Assembly (NCBI GenBank): GCA_025934645.1
Contig: JAICWY010000001.1
Location: forward strand, 36,930 to 100,929
Direction: 5' to 3'
DNA: 64,000 nt
Source of the DNA: Vulcanimicrobiia bacterium
Lineage (GTDB): Bacteria; Vulcanimicrobiota; Vulcanimicrobiia; Vulcanimicrobiales; Vulcanimicrobiaceae
This document shows, piece after piece, positions 43,584 through 51,872 of the stretch (position 1 is the stretch's first letter; the number at the start of each line of letters is the position of its first letter). The notes under the pieces are model-generated. The model made no database searches, was not told the origin of the DNA, and saw only the letters and a list, made by a program, of their open reading frames with translations. A program made the translations under genes and the position numbers.

Positions 43584-43976
43584 ATGGAACATGCGATCGA
43601 ACCACAGGAAGTCTCGTTTGACGCGTACACGATGTGCAGTTTCCTTCCGGATCTCGACTCGTCACGGGCGATTCCGCTGCTGCTCATCGGCTACCGGCAC
43701 AATGAGGATCCGTGGTTCGTTTGGCTCGTACCGAAAGAAGGCATCAGGGCCGAGGGATTGACGGACGACCCGTATTACGCCAAAGTCTTACGCGATCCGC
43801 AGACGTACTTCGTGAAAAAACTCGGCAAGTACATTGAAGAAAACGGCTCGGTGAAGCGCGGCATCGAGATGCTGATCGATTGCCATCAAAACCACCTTGC
43901 GTTTACGCCGCTCGTGTTTCTGCACGAGCGTCCGTTCAGCCATCCCATGACCGTCGAGTTGCTCGCCGCGGTGTAA
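43584..43976 (+). CDS. Hypothetical protein of 130 residues
   Basis: Soluble protein with no signal peptide. GAAGAGG about 9 nt upstream supports ATG 43584. Notable segments: YTMCSFLPDLDSS, DPWFVWLVPKEG, KKLGKYIEENGSVKRGI and IDCHQNHLAFTP; three scattered Cys/His residues but no recognised motif. Family not identified. A terminator-like hairpin lies in its leader. Convergent with the 278-residue secreted protein. Confidence 0.6.
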   Translation: MEHAIEPQEVSFDAYTMCSFLPDLDSSRAIPLLLIGYRHNEDPWFVWLVPKEGIRAEGLTDDPYYAKVLRDPQTYFVKKLGKYIEENGSVKRGIEMLIDCHQNHLAFTPLVFLHERPFSHPMTVELLAAV

Positions 43977-43992
43977 ACTGCGGTTTACCGTT

Positions 43993-44829
43993 TCAGTGGG
44001 AAGATGCTTCGGTTTGCGGCGGTTGCGCTTGGTCGGCCTTAATCGTGCGGCTGTACGTAATCGTAACGGGTGAGCTTTGGCCGCGATTGCGCAGCGTGCC
44101 GGCGATCGTGAGCGTTTCGTTCAGTGCGAGCAGCAGCGGCTCGCCGCGCAGTGAGTAGTAGGCCGTCCCGCGCATGCGCATGCTGCCGGAGATCGTCATG
44201 TCGTTGTGGTCGGGCAGCGGTCCGCGCATCGGACCGCTCGCATCGAAATCTACCGCCAGCACCGGACGCGAGGATACGCGGCCGATCTGACCGCGCTCTA
44301 GAAAGCCCTTGAGCATGCCGCCGGTCATGGGCGCCGGGAACGCGAACGGCACTTGTCCGCGCAAGTGTAAAAGATCGTTCAGCGTCGGCTTGTCCAGCTC
44401 GATAGCGAACGGTTGGTTGAGTACCGTGAGATAATCCGGATCCAGATCGGCCGAATCGTGGAGTTCGCCGGCCGGCGTCATCACTTGCACGAAGGTTGCC
44501 TGGGCGGGAACTTTGCCTGCGCCGTCGGATCGGGTATAGTGCGCTTGCGCGGTAAAGCGGGTCTGCGGGCCGTCTTTGCGGACCTGCAACGTTTGCGCAC
44601 CGCTATAGGAGATGCTCGTCTGAAGATCCGCCTGACCGATACGGTACCTGTCGTTTCCGCTGACGACGTAGCGTTGATCGGCGTGCGCGGGAGCGGCGAG
44701 CGCCAGCGCCGTGGCCAGGCCGAGGCCTACGAACTTGACGCTTGTGCTGATGGTGTTGGCTCTCTTTCTAGGTCGAATCTCAGGGCGCGGTGTAAGTATT
44801 ATCCCAGAGAAATTGTGTTTGCGAAACAT
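43993..44829 (-). CDS. Secreted beta-rich protein of unknown function
   Basis: 278 residues. A hydrophobic signal core (FVGLGLATALALAAPAHA) lies unusually far in, at about residues 33-50, so either the n-region is long or translation starts at a non-standard codon downstream. The mature part is beta-rich, with no Cys, and contains VQVMTPAGELHDSADLDPD and SGSMRMRGTAYYSL. Probably periplasmic. Divergent from the GH125 gene. Confidence 0.62.
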   Translation of the reverse strand: MFRKHNFSGIILTPRPEIRPRKRANTISTSVKFVGLGLATALALAAPAHADQRYVVSGNDRYRIGQADLQTSISYSGAQTLQVRKDGPQTRFTAQAHYTRSDGAGKVPAQATFVQVMTPAGELHDSADLDPDYLTVLNQPFAIELDKPTLNDLLHLRGQVPFAFPAPMTGGMLKGFLERGQIGRVSSRPVLAVDFDASGPMRGPLPDHNDMTISGSMRMRGTAYYSLRGEPLLLALNETLTIAGTLRNRGQSSPVTITYSRTIKADQAQPPQTEASSH

Positions 44830-44907
44830 CTCTCAGGATGTTTTTTTAAATACGCATCGCTGCTTGTATTGCCGATAACGTAATCAGGACGTAAGGAGAA
44901 CCGGCTA

Positions 44908-46212
44908 TTGGGGTACCTACGGAGTATGAAGCGGGTTGGAATCGTCGCACTATTGCTGACGTTCTCCGTTTCGTTTCTCTCGGCGCCCGGCTACGCTGCT
45001 CCCACGGCCGAGATCCCGAACCGCCCGCCGGCGGTTGCGGTGACGCTGCAGAAAATCTATCAGCGCGCGTACGACGAGGCGTATAGCCGTCACGCGGTGC
45101 TCGAGCGCGACGGCACCACCTTCGTCTCGACCGGCGACATCGGCATGGAATGGCTGCGCGACTCCAGCGCGACGATGACGCCCTATATCGGTTTGGCGGT
45201 CACCGACCCGTACGTGCGAAACATGCTGCGCGGCACGATCGCGCGCCAAGCCCGCTACATCGAGATCGATCCGTATGCGAACGCATTCACCAGCGATTAC
45301 CGCGTCGCCGAGCGCAAGTTCGAGATGGATTCGCTGCTCTATCCCATTTGGTTCGCATACCTGTACTGGAAGGCCACCGGCGACAGGAGCATCTTTACGC
45401 CCGACGTGCAGCGCGCGTTTCAGCGCGCCGTCTCGACCCTTCGCACCGAGCAGCACCACACGCGGCAGTCGAAGTACCGCCACCCGGAGCTGGCCAACGG
45501 CGGCCGCGGCACGCCTACGGCGTATACCGGACTGGTTTGGACGGGATTCCGGCCTTCCGACGACGCCGCGCGCTATCAGTTCAACATTCCGGACAACATG
45601 TTCGGCGTGGCGGTGCTGCGCGATCTCACGGAGATCGAGAAAAAGGTTTACCGCGACGAGCGCACAGCCGAGAACGCTTGGGGGCTCTCCGATCAGATTC
45701 AGCGCGCGATCGAGCGATACGGCTTGGTGAACCTGCCGGGCTTCGGCCGCATCTACGCCTATGAAGTCGACGGCTACGGGCACGCAAATCTGATGGACGA
45801 CGCGAATGTTCCCTCGCTGCTCTCGATTCCGTACTTCGGGTACGTGAACGCGCACGACGTGGTCTATCAGGCAACGCGCAAGTTTATTCTCTCGCCGCGC
45901 GACCCGTATTTCTTCCAAGGCAAATACGCCTCGGGAATCGGCAGCCCGCACACGCCGCACGGGTACGTTTGGCCGCTCGCGCTCGTGATGCAGGTGCTGA
46001 CCTCGACGGATCAGAGCGAGATCGACCGCGTCATGAAGTACATAGCTGCGAGCGACACCGGGGATCACCGCTTGCACGAATCGTTCAATGCCGATTGGCC
46101 CGAGTCGTACACTCGCGACGATTTTGCATGGCCGAACGCGCTGTTCGCGCAGATGATGCTTGGGCGGCAAGGGCGCCTGCCCGCGATTCTGGAGTCGATG
46201 GCCACGCCGTAA
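44908..46212 (+). CDS. Secreted glycoside hydrolase family 125 (exo-alpha-1,6-mannosidase)
   Basis: 434 residues with a signal peptide (VALLLTFSVSFLSAPGYA). GH125 blocks: TGDIGMEWLRDSSATMTPY, KFEMDSLLYPIWFAYLYW, VDGYGHANLMDDANVPSLL, GIGSPHTPHGYVWPL and FNADWPESYTRDDFAWPNA. Family members hydrolyse terminal alpha-1,6-mannose of mannans and N-glycans. TTG at 44908 has AAGGAG 10 nt upstream; ATG 44926 gives the same signal peptide but has GGAG too close. Confidence 0.9.
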   Translation: MGYLRSMKRVGIVALLLTFSVSFLSAPGYAAPTAEIPNRPPAVAVTLQKIYQRAYDEAYSRHAVLERDGTTFVSTGDIGMEWLRDSSATMTPYIGLAVTDPYVRNMLRGTIARQARYIEIDPYANAFTSDYRVAERKFEMDSLLYPIWFAYLYWKATGDRSIFTPDVQRAFQRAVSTLRTEQHHTRQSKYRHPELANGGRGTPTAYTGLVWTGFRPSDDAARYQFNIPDNMFGVAVLRDLTEIEKKVYRDERTAENAWGLSDQIQRAIERYGLVNLPGFGRIYAYEVDGYGHANLMDDANVPSLLSIPYFGYVNAHDVVYQATRKFILSPRDPYFFQGKYASGIGSPHTPHGYVWPLALVMQVLTSTDQSEIDRVMKYIAASDTGDHRLHESFNADWPESYTRDDFAWPNALFAQMMLGRQGRLPAILESMATP

Positions 46213-46224
46213 GGCGCGGCGGCG

Positions 46225-46842
46225 TCATTCGGTAGCGCTGCGCTCCTGCGCCAGTGTGTCGAGGTATGCGACCGTAAACAAGACGGCAAGCGGCGCCGTA
46301 ACCAGCGTCCAGAAGAGCAGTTCGATCATCGTCGCGTCTTTGATGCCGGCCGATGCAAGGCCGCGGGCCAGCAGCAGGTCTACGACGTTGAGCCCGAGTT
46401 GGATTGCGAAGAGCGAGAAGATGCGCGAGACGTTCACCCACGAGAGCATCATGCTTCGCATCAGCGCGAACGGCAGCACCATGAGCGTCGTAACTTCGCG
46501 TTCGAGGCAGGCGAACGGCTCGGCGTAGACGAGCATCGCCGCTAAGAAGAGTGCGAGCAAGCCGAGCAGCGTTGCGCCCGGATCGATCGTTCCGCCGCCC
46601 ATCGTTTGAAGTCCGGCAAGTTCGACGAAACTGATCCCGACATCGAGCAGGACGATGGCCCAACCGCGTTCCAAAATGCGCGCCCATCGCTCGCCGGCGG
46701 ATTGCAGCGTTCCCGTCGCGTCCGCGCCCGCGTTCACCATGACGACGACCGAGATCAGCGGCGCGCCGATCAATGCGGCGTAATATTCGGCGAACCGGAC
46801 GTGTACGAACGTGTAGAACAATGCCTGGAACGCGAACATCAC
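46225..46842 (-). CDS. Multi-pass membrane protein, unknown (N-terminus probably longer)
   Basis: 205 residues from GTG 46842, with about five or six hydrophobic helices (YAALIGAPLISVVVMV, LLGLLALFLAAMLVY, LFWTLVTAPLAVLFTV). The reading frame stays open upstream for another 30-38 protein-like codons (KPALPSYRPLGLVAARLFARR), reaching the stop of the gene at 46931 without an ATG/GTG/TTG; candidate starts there are ATT 46935 or CTG 46956. No family recognised. Confidence 0.68.
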   Translation of the reverse strand: MMFAFQALFYTFVHVRFAEYYAALIGAPLISVVVMVNAGADATGTLQSAGERWARILERGWAIVLLDVGISFVELAGLQTMGGGTIDPGATLLGLLALFLAAMLVYAEPFACLEREVTTLMVLPFALMRSMMLSWVNVSRIFSLFAIQLGLNVVDLLLARGLASAGIKDATMIELLFWTLVTAPLAVLFTVAYLDTLAQERSATE

Positions 46843-46930
46843 CGCGCACGTACCGATGTAGAGCGGCCAGCGGCGCGCGAAGAGCCGCGCGGCGACAAGG
46901 CCGAGTGGACGGTACGACGGTAGGGCGGGC

Positions 46931-47239
46931 TTAATGATGAACCGGCGAACGGGCAGGCAGGTAAAAACCGACGTAGGTGATGCTTCCGCACACGACGACG
47001 TCGCCGGCGTCGTGGTATTCGCGTCCGTCGATGACGACGGTGAAACGTCCGGACTGCAAGCCGCTCAGCGTGGTGCGCAGACTGCGCGCGAATTTATCCG
47101 ACGGTGCCCGCATGCCGATGGCTTCGCGAACGGCAAGCGAGATCAGGTCCGCCACACGCAAGGGCGTCGCGAGCGCGAAGGCGCCCGAGCCGCTGCACGC
47201 CACGGCATGAACATCGAGCGGGACCCGTACGCGAATCAT
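46931..47239 (-). CDS. Hypothetical protein of about 102 residues
   Basis: From ATG 47239: MIRVRVPLDVHAVACSG at the N-terminus, a short helical middle (VADLISLAVREAIGMRAP), then a beta-rich end with TVVIDGREYHDAGDVVVCG. No signal or membrane helix. Stop abuts or overlaps the membrane-protein gene downstream, so the two may form an operon. Function unknown. An in-frame upstream ATG at 47302 would overlap the divergent gene. Confidence 0.58.
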   Translation of the reverse strand: MIRVRVPLDVHAVACSGSGAFALATPLRVADLISLAVREAIGMRAPSDKFARSLRTTLSGLQSGRFTVVIDGREYHDAGDVVVCGSITYVGFYLPARSPVHH

Positions 47240-47301
47240 TTGCGTATGGTTTTGCCCAGATTCGAGGAGCCGCCTGCCGTCAGGGAGTAACGATTTATGC
47301 A

Positions 47302-47697
47302 ATGTCGGTTTTCGGCAACTACGCCCCCGCGGAGGTCATCGACGCGGCGGAAAAATGCATCAGCAAGATGGACGAGGCCGACGTGGCGCGCGCCGTCGGG
47401 CAAAGCGAGCAGACGATGAGCGCGGGAGACCGCACGCTGCTGATCGAGGCGATCTTCGACGCGTTCCGCGCGCGGGGCGAATCGTCGGACGACGTTGCGG
47501 AAGGGGCCGGCACGAACGTCGACGCTCTGCGCTCGGGGAACTCCGCGGCAGTTTCCGCGTTGATGGAATATGCGCGACAAAACCCGGGCTTATTTAAAGA
47601 AGCGGCGATCGTGCTGATCGAGCGCAATCCCGAAATCGTTTCCCAACTTGCACCCGAGCTTGCGGGCGGCATCGCCGCGCGGCTTCGCGATCGATGA
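47302..47697 (+). CDS. Hypothetical helical protein of 131 residues
   Basis: Soluble, strongly acidic N-terminal half (VIDAAEKCISKMDEADVARAV), mostly helical, ending LAPELAGGIAARLRDR. No recognised domain. Its stop overlaps the ATG of the Pro/Thr-rich membrane protein by 4 bp (ATGA), so they are co-translated. Confidence 0.65.
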   Translation: MSVFGNYAPAEVIDAAEKCISKMDEADVARAVGQSEQTMSAGDRTLLIEAIFDAFRARGESSDDVAEGAGTNVDALRSGNSAAVSALMEYARQNPGLFKEAAIVLIERNPEIVSQLAPELAGGIAARLRDR

Positions 47698-48518
47698 GCG
47701 ACGACGATCTGCGCCGCCGCCGGCGCCTTCCGCAAAACGAGGGGCCGCGGCGTACCAGCGGCGGCGGGAACAAAAATTTCACGCCGTGGATCGTGACCGT
47801 CGTTGCAGCGATCGCCGTTATCGCCGGCGGCTGGTTTTTGGGACAAGCACTCGCGCATGCGTTCGGCGGATCCAATAACGGAACGCAGGTTGCGCAGCAG
47901 CAGCCGACGCCCTTGAGCGTGACGCCGCTGCCCTCGCCCTCGCCGGCCCAAGCGCCCGCGTCGCCTTCACCGCAGCCCACGTACACGCCCACGAGCGCGC
48001 CCACCACCGAACCGAGCGTTGCACCCACGATCGAACCTACGCTGCGGCCGACCGCGCCGCCGACTGTTGCACCAACGGCTGCGCCGACAACGGAACCGGC
48101 TGCTGCACCCACGGCAAATCCCAAAGAGGCGGCGTCTGCAGCGCCAACTGTGCGTCCAACGAGCGCGCCGCGCAAAACGCAGCCGGTGACGCGCCGTCCC
48201 GAGATTACGCCGGCGCCCGCAGCTGCAGCGAGCGCGTCAACCGATGCGGCGTCGCGGACTGTGCGCTCGTACATCGAAGCCATGCGCCGCGGCGATCCGC
48301 AAGGCGCGGCGATGTATCTGGGTAACGGCTCGCCCGACGAGGGCTTCATCGACGCAGGCACGCGCGTTACCGGTATGACCAGCACGCGGAACGCAGACGG
48401 CAGTTATAAAGTGGAGGTCGACATGAAGACCTCGCAGGGCGAATACTACGAAACGTTCACCGTCTCACCGACGGCAAACGGCACGCGCATTTTAGACAAG
48501 ACGGCAATCAAACCGTAA
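47694..48518 (+). CDS. Single-pass membrane protein with Pro/Thr-rich stalk and C-terminal NTF2-like region
   Basis: 274 residues: short basic cytosolic N-terminus (RRRRRLPQN), one membrane helix (IVTVVAAIAVIAGGWFLG, about residues 33-52), an approximately 115-residue Pro/Thr/Ala/Ser stalk (PTEPSVAPTIEPT repeats), and an 80-residue globular end (TVRSYIEAMRRGDPQGAAMYL onward) resembling NTF2-like/DUF4878-type folds. Probably displays the small domain outside the inner membrane. Function unknown. Confidence 0.7.
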   Translation: MSDDDLRRRRRLPQNEGPRRTSGGGNKNFTPWIVTVVAAIAVIAGGWFLGQALAHAFGGSNNGTQVAQQQPTPLSVTPLPSPSPAQAPASPSPQPTYTPTSAPTTEPSVAPTIEPTLRPTAPPTVAPTAAPTTEPAAAPTANPKEAASAAPTVRPTSAPRKTQPVTRRPEITPAPAAAASASTDAASRTVRSYIEAMRRGDPQGAAMYLGNGSPDEGFIDAGTRVTGMTSTRNADGSYKVEVDMKTSQGEYYETFTVSPTANGTRILDKTAIKP

Positions 48519-48520
48519 GC

Positions 48521-48754
48521 CCTCGTCTTACTCGGGCGCCCTTCGACAGCGCTACGCGCGCTCAGGATGACTGAAAATTAGCTGGGCGGCGTTTTACGTT
48601 CTGTTGCGCTTTCAGTTGAGCGGCGCTTTACGTTCTGCTGCGCTATCAGTTGAGCGGTGCTTAGTTCTGTTGCACAACGCCCCGGAGAGCGGTCAGGTTT
48701 GTCGTTGTCATGGTGAGCCGCGTAGCGGTCGAACCACGGCCGAGTAAGACGAGG
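48521..48754. mobile_element. MITE-like inverted-repeat element between convergent genes
   Basis: Perfect 15-bp terminal repeats CCTCGTCTTACTCGG (48521-48535) and its complement (48740-48754). The similarity extends imperfectly inward to 48571 and 48707: each arm carries a TTCGAC...CGCTACGCG...TCA..ATGAC segment, in opposite orientation. No coding capacity. The interior holds a 34-bp tandem repeat. Target duplication is not obvious. Confidence 0.6.
48586..48674 (+). repeat. 34-bp tandem repeat, 2.6 copies
   Basis: Units begin GCGGCGTTTTACGTTCTGTT (48586), GCGGCGCTTTACGTTCTGCT (48620) and a shorter third copy GCGGTGCTTAGTTCTGTTGC (48654). Units 1 and 2 differ at about four positions. Lies inside the inverted-repeat element. 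Confidence 0.8.
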
Positions 48755-48761
48755 CCAAAAA

Positions 48762-49040
48762 CTAGCGCGTGAGCATGCGCCGCAGATCGTCGCCGATTAA
48801 ATACTCAACGGTTAAAGCGGTTAGGAACGTCGCCAGTGCGAGGATCGAGATGACGCGATAGGTGCTGTCATGCAGGCCGACGTACAGCAGCGCGAGCGCG
48901 AGAAATGCGACGATTGCTCCGCCGATGAAACGAAGCATGCCGGACAGCGAAAAAAGCGAACGCGTGAGCGTCGCGGGATTCCAAATTTGAAGCGCTAGAA
49001 ACCAGACCAGGATCGAGATAAAGAGCGTGACCGCGATCAC
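48762..49040 (-). CDS. Small membrane protein at the end of the suf operon
   Basis: 92 residues from GTG 49040, which overlaps the sufU stop by 4 bp (GTGA). Three hydrophobic helices (VTLFISILVWFLAL, FIGGAIVAFLALALLYV, VISILALATFLTALTV). No recognised family. Position suggests co-expression with sufCDSU, but a role in Fe-S assembly is only inferred. Confidence 0.68.
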   Translation of the reverse strand: MIAVTLFISILVWFLALQIWNPATLTRSLFSLSGMLRFIGGAIVAFLALALLYVGLHDSTYRVISILALATFLTALTVEYLIGDDLRRMLTR

Positions 49041-49429
49041 GTCTCGTCCGGCCACCCCGCCAACTCGCCGACGGCCGCGCTTTTGAGGACTTTGAGCCCG
49101 AGCATCGCGCACTTCATGCGCGTCGGACTGATGCCGATGCCGACATTCTCCAGCACGACGTCCTTGGAGAGCTTTGCAATCTCTTCGAGCGACTTGCCTT
49201 TCACCGTTTCGGTCAGCATCGACGCGGAAGCCTGACTGATCGCGCAGCCCTTACCGGAGAAGCGCAAATCCGTAACTTTTCCGCCGCCGTCGAGCTGCAG
49301 CTCGACGCGAATCTGATCGCCGCAGAGCGGATTCATGTCTTCTGCGGAGGCGTCCGGTTTCTCTAAGTGCCCGAAGTTCCGCGGATTGCGGTAATGGTCG
49401 AGAATGAAATCGCGGTAAAAGTCGTCCAT
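49037..49429 (-). CDS. sufU: SufU Fe-S assembly protein (sulfur relay from SufS)
   Basis: 130 residues. Zinc-site ligands Cys36 and Asp38 (PLCGDQ), Cys62 (GKGCAIS) and Cys107 (MKCAML), with the SufU-type insertion between the last two. In SUF systems of this kind SufU accepts persulfide from SufS. ATG at 49429, 2 bp after the sufS stop. Confidence 0.92.
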   Translation of the reverse strand: MDDFYRDFILDHYRNPRNFGHLEKPDASAEDMNPLCGDQIRVELQLDGGGKVTDLRFSGKGCAISQASASMLTETVKGKSLEEIAKLSKDVVLENVGIGISPTRMKCAMLGLKVLKSAAVGELAGWPDET

Positions 49430-49431
49430 GC

Positions 49432-50676
49432 TTACAGTTTGAATACCGTTGCGGCTTTTTCCAAGCCTGCAACGAGGGCTTCGACATCCTCTTCGGTGTT
49501 GTAGATGTAGAACGACGCGCGCGTCGTCGCCGGCCAGCCCATCTTTTCCATGAGCGGCATGGTGCAGTGATGGCCCGCGCGTACGCAGACGCCTTCGGTG
49601 TCGAGCAGCGATGCGAGATCGTGCGGATGAATGTCCGCGAAGTTGAACGAGATGACGTCGGCGACTTTGTCCGCGTCTTGCGGACCATAAATCGTCAGGC
49701 CTCGCGGCACAAGCGTCTGCAGCCGCTCGAATGCGTAGCGCATGATGGAGTGCTCGTGCTCGCGCACCCACTCCATGCCGATGCCCTCCAGATAATCGAT
49801 GGCCACGCCGAACGCGATCGCATCGGCGATGTTGCTGGTGCCCGCTTCAAACTTCCATGGCAAATCGTTGAAGGTGCTCTTGGCATACTCGACCTTGCGG
49901 ATCATGTCGCCGCCCGTTAGGAACGGCGGCATCGCTTCGAGGAGCGCGCGTTTGCCGTAGAGCACGCCGATGCCGGTGGGACCGCACATCTTGTGCGCGC
50001 TGATGGCGTAGAAGTCCGCATCGAGGGCCTGCACGTCGACCGGCATGTTCGGCGCCGCCTGCGCGCCGTCGACCAAAACGATTGCGCCGGCAGCATGCGC
50101 GCGCGGAATGATGATCTCGAGCGGAGCGATGGTGCCGAGGGTGTTGCTCACGTGGGAGAGCGCGACGAGTTTGCAGCCTTTCAGCAGGTCGTCGAGATTG
50201 TCCAGCACGTGCACACCGCGATCGTCCACCGGAATGAACCGCAGTTCCGCACCGGTTTTTTCGGCCAGCAGTTGCCACGGAACGAGGTTCGAGTGGTGCT
50301 CCAACTGCGTCGTTAGGATCGCATCGCCGGCCTTGATGTTGTTGAGGCCCCAGGCGTACGAAACCAGATTGATCGCCTCGGTCGTGTTGCGCGTCCAAAT
50401 AATTTCTTGCGGCTGCGCGTTCAAAAAGCCGGCGACCTTGTCGCGCGCCGCCTCAAATGCTTCCGTCGCGCGCGCGGCAAGTTCGTACACGCCGCGGTGA
50501 ATGTTCGCGTTGTACTTCGAGTAGTACTCGACCAGCGAATCGATGACCGCCTGGGGTTTTTGCGACGTGGCGGCCGAGTCGAGAAATACGAGCCGCTTTC
50601 CGCGCGACGTGGGCTCGTGCAGAATCGGAAAGTCCGCAACGATCTTTTCGAGTTTCGAGCTGGATGCGGCGATCAT
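49432..50676 (-). CDS. sufS: Cysteine desulfurase SufS
   Basis: 414-residue PLP enzyme that takes sulfur from cysteine. PLP Lys in YAISAHKMCGPTGIG, substrate-persulfide Cys in VRAGHHCTMPLM, N-terminal LVFLDSAATSQKP, and group II spacing. ATG overlaps the sufD stop by 4 bp. Works with SufU in this operon. Confidence 0.95.
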   Translation of the reverse strand: MIAASSSKLEKIVADFPILHEPTSRGKRLVFLDSAATSQKPQAVIDSLVEYYSKYNANIHRGVYELAARATEAFEAARDKVAGFLNAQPQEIIWTRNTTEAINLVSYAWGLNNIKAGDAILTTQLEHHSNLVPWQLLAEKTGAELRFIPVDDRGVHVLDNLDDLLKGCKLVALSHVSNTLGTIAPLEIIIPRAHAAGAIVLVDGAQAAPNMPVDVQALDADFYAISAHKMCGPTGIGVLYGKRALLEAMPPFLTGGDMIRKVEYAKSTFNDLPWKFEAGTSNIADAIAFGVAIDYLEGIGMEWVREHEHSIMRYAFERLQTLVPRGLTIYGPQDADKVADVISFNFADIHPHDLASLLDTEGVCVRAGHHCTMPLMEKMGWPATTRASFYIYNTEEDVEALVAGLEKAATVFKL

Positions 50677-51872
50677 GCGCTTACCTTTTCTTCCAGCGCG
50701 TCGCGCAGGCGTTGGCGCAGCGCCTCTGTCGGGAAGCGTTGGATGACGGGCTCGAAGAAGCCGAGCGCGATCATCTTCTCCGCGTCGTCGCGTGCGATCC
50801 CGCGGCTGGTCATGTAGAAGATCTGTTCGTCGTCAAGGGCGCCGACCGTTGCGCCGTGATAAGCCTTCACGTCGTTCGCGGCGATTTCAAGCGCAGGCAC
50901 GGAGTCGATGTGGGCGCGTTTGGAGAGCAGCAGCGCATCGTCGCGCAACGCGGATTCGGTCGCCTGCGCGTGCTTTGCGATGCGGATGTTGCCCAGGTAG
51001 CGCGCCTGGCCCCGCCCCGTCGCTGCCGATTTTACCAGCGTCTGCGAGTGCGAATCGCCGGCGTTGTGCTCGACGGTCGAAACCAGATCGACGTGCTGAT
51101 CTTCACGGGGGAAGAACAGCGCATTGATATGCGCCTCGACGCCCCGCTCGTCGACGAGCACGTCGACGGAAGCAACGGAAAGCTGCGCGCCCAGCTCTGC
51201 GACGGCCCACTGCACGTTCGCATCCTTCCCGGGTCTGGCTATGCGGGTGAACAGCACGCGCGCATTTTCCGGCAATCGCTGCTCGGAGGCATAGGTAACC
51301 GAGGAATTCTCGGACGAGACGACTTCTGCGGCGCCGCAAACGAAGGCACCGGTGCCGCCGCTCACGCGCTCGACGACCACGCACTGCGCGCCGCGCTCGA
51401 GCAGAACGAGCGTGTACGGAAAAAGCGCGCCGTCATCGGCATTGTACGCGATCTCGATCGCGCCGTCGACCGCGACGTCGGCGGGCACGTAGACGAACGC
51501 GCCGGTATTGCATAGCGCCGATGCGAGCGCGCCGAATTTGCTTTCACGCTCGCGCATAGCGGTTCGGAACGCGCGGACGAACAGTTCGCGGTGCTGCCGC
51601 GCGGCGGTCGCGAGATCGCAGGCGATAAGGCCGCGCGCTTGCGGCGCCTGAATGACCGGCGCTGCCGCCGTGGCGACGGTTAGCGCGGAATAGTCCAGAT
51701 TTTCGAGATCGATCTTCCAGAAGCGCCCGGGTCTCTCGCGTCCCGAGTGCAATTCGAACGAACGGGCCAGCAGATCCCGGCGCTCTTGTGCGCCGAGCAC
51801 GTTCGCATCGAGCGCGGCAAGGGCGCTCTCGAAATTCGCGGGAACGTTGAGGCCCGCAACGGCGCTAGGCAA
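50673..51872 (-). CDS. sufD: Fe-S assembly scaffold subunit SufD
   Basis: 399 residues, SufB/SufD beta-helix core (ISSENSSVTYASEQRLPENARVLF region, DEQIFYMTSRGIARDDAEKMIALGFFEP near the C-terminus). Length and the short N-terminal domain (PGRFWKIDLENL) fit SufD rather than the about 470-residue SufB. It needs SufB and SufC to form the usual scaffold; SufB is not in this cluster. Overlaps sufC by 8 bp. Confidence 0.9.
   Translation of the reverse strand: MPSAVAGLNVPANFESALAALDANVLGAQERRDLLARSFELHSGRERPGRFWKIDLENLDYSALTVATAAAPVIQAPQARGLIACDLATAARQHRELFVRAFRTAMRERESKFGALASALCNTGAFVYVPADVAVDGAIEIAYNADDGALFPYTLVLLERGAQCVVVERVSGGTGAFVCGAAEVVSSENSSVTYASEQRLPENARVLFTRIARPGKDANVQWAVAELGAQLSVASVDVLVDERGVEAHINALFFPREDQHVDLVSTVEHNAGDSHSQTLVKSAATGRGQARYLGNIRIAKHAQATESALRDDALLLSKRAHIDSVPALEIAANDVKAYHGATVGALDDEQIFYMTSRGIARDDAEKMIALGFFEPVIQRFPTEALRQRLRDALEEKVSA

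Noticed and set aside
48540..48571. CTTCGACAGCGCTACGCGCGCTCAGGATGAC-like segment as a stand-alone promoter or operator
   Set aside because: It matches one arm of the inverted-repeat element and recurs inverted at 48707, so it is better treated as part of that element. (Segment given by position; no regulatory evidence.)
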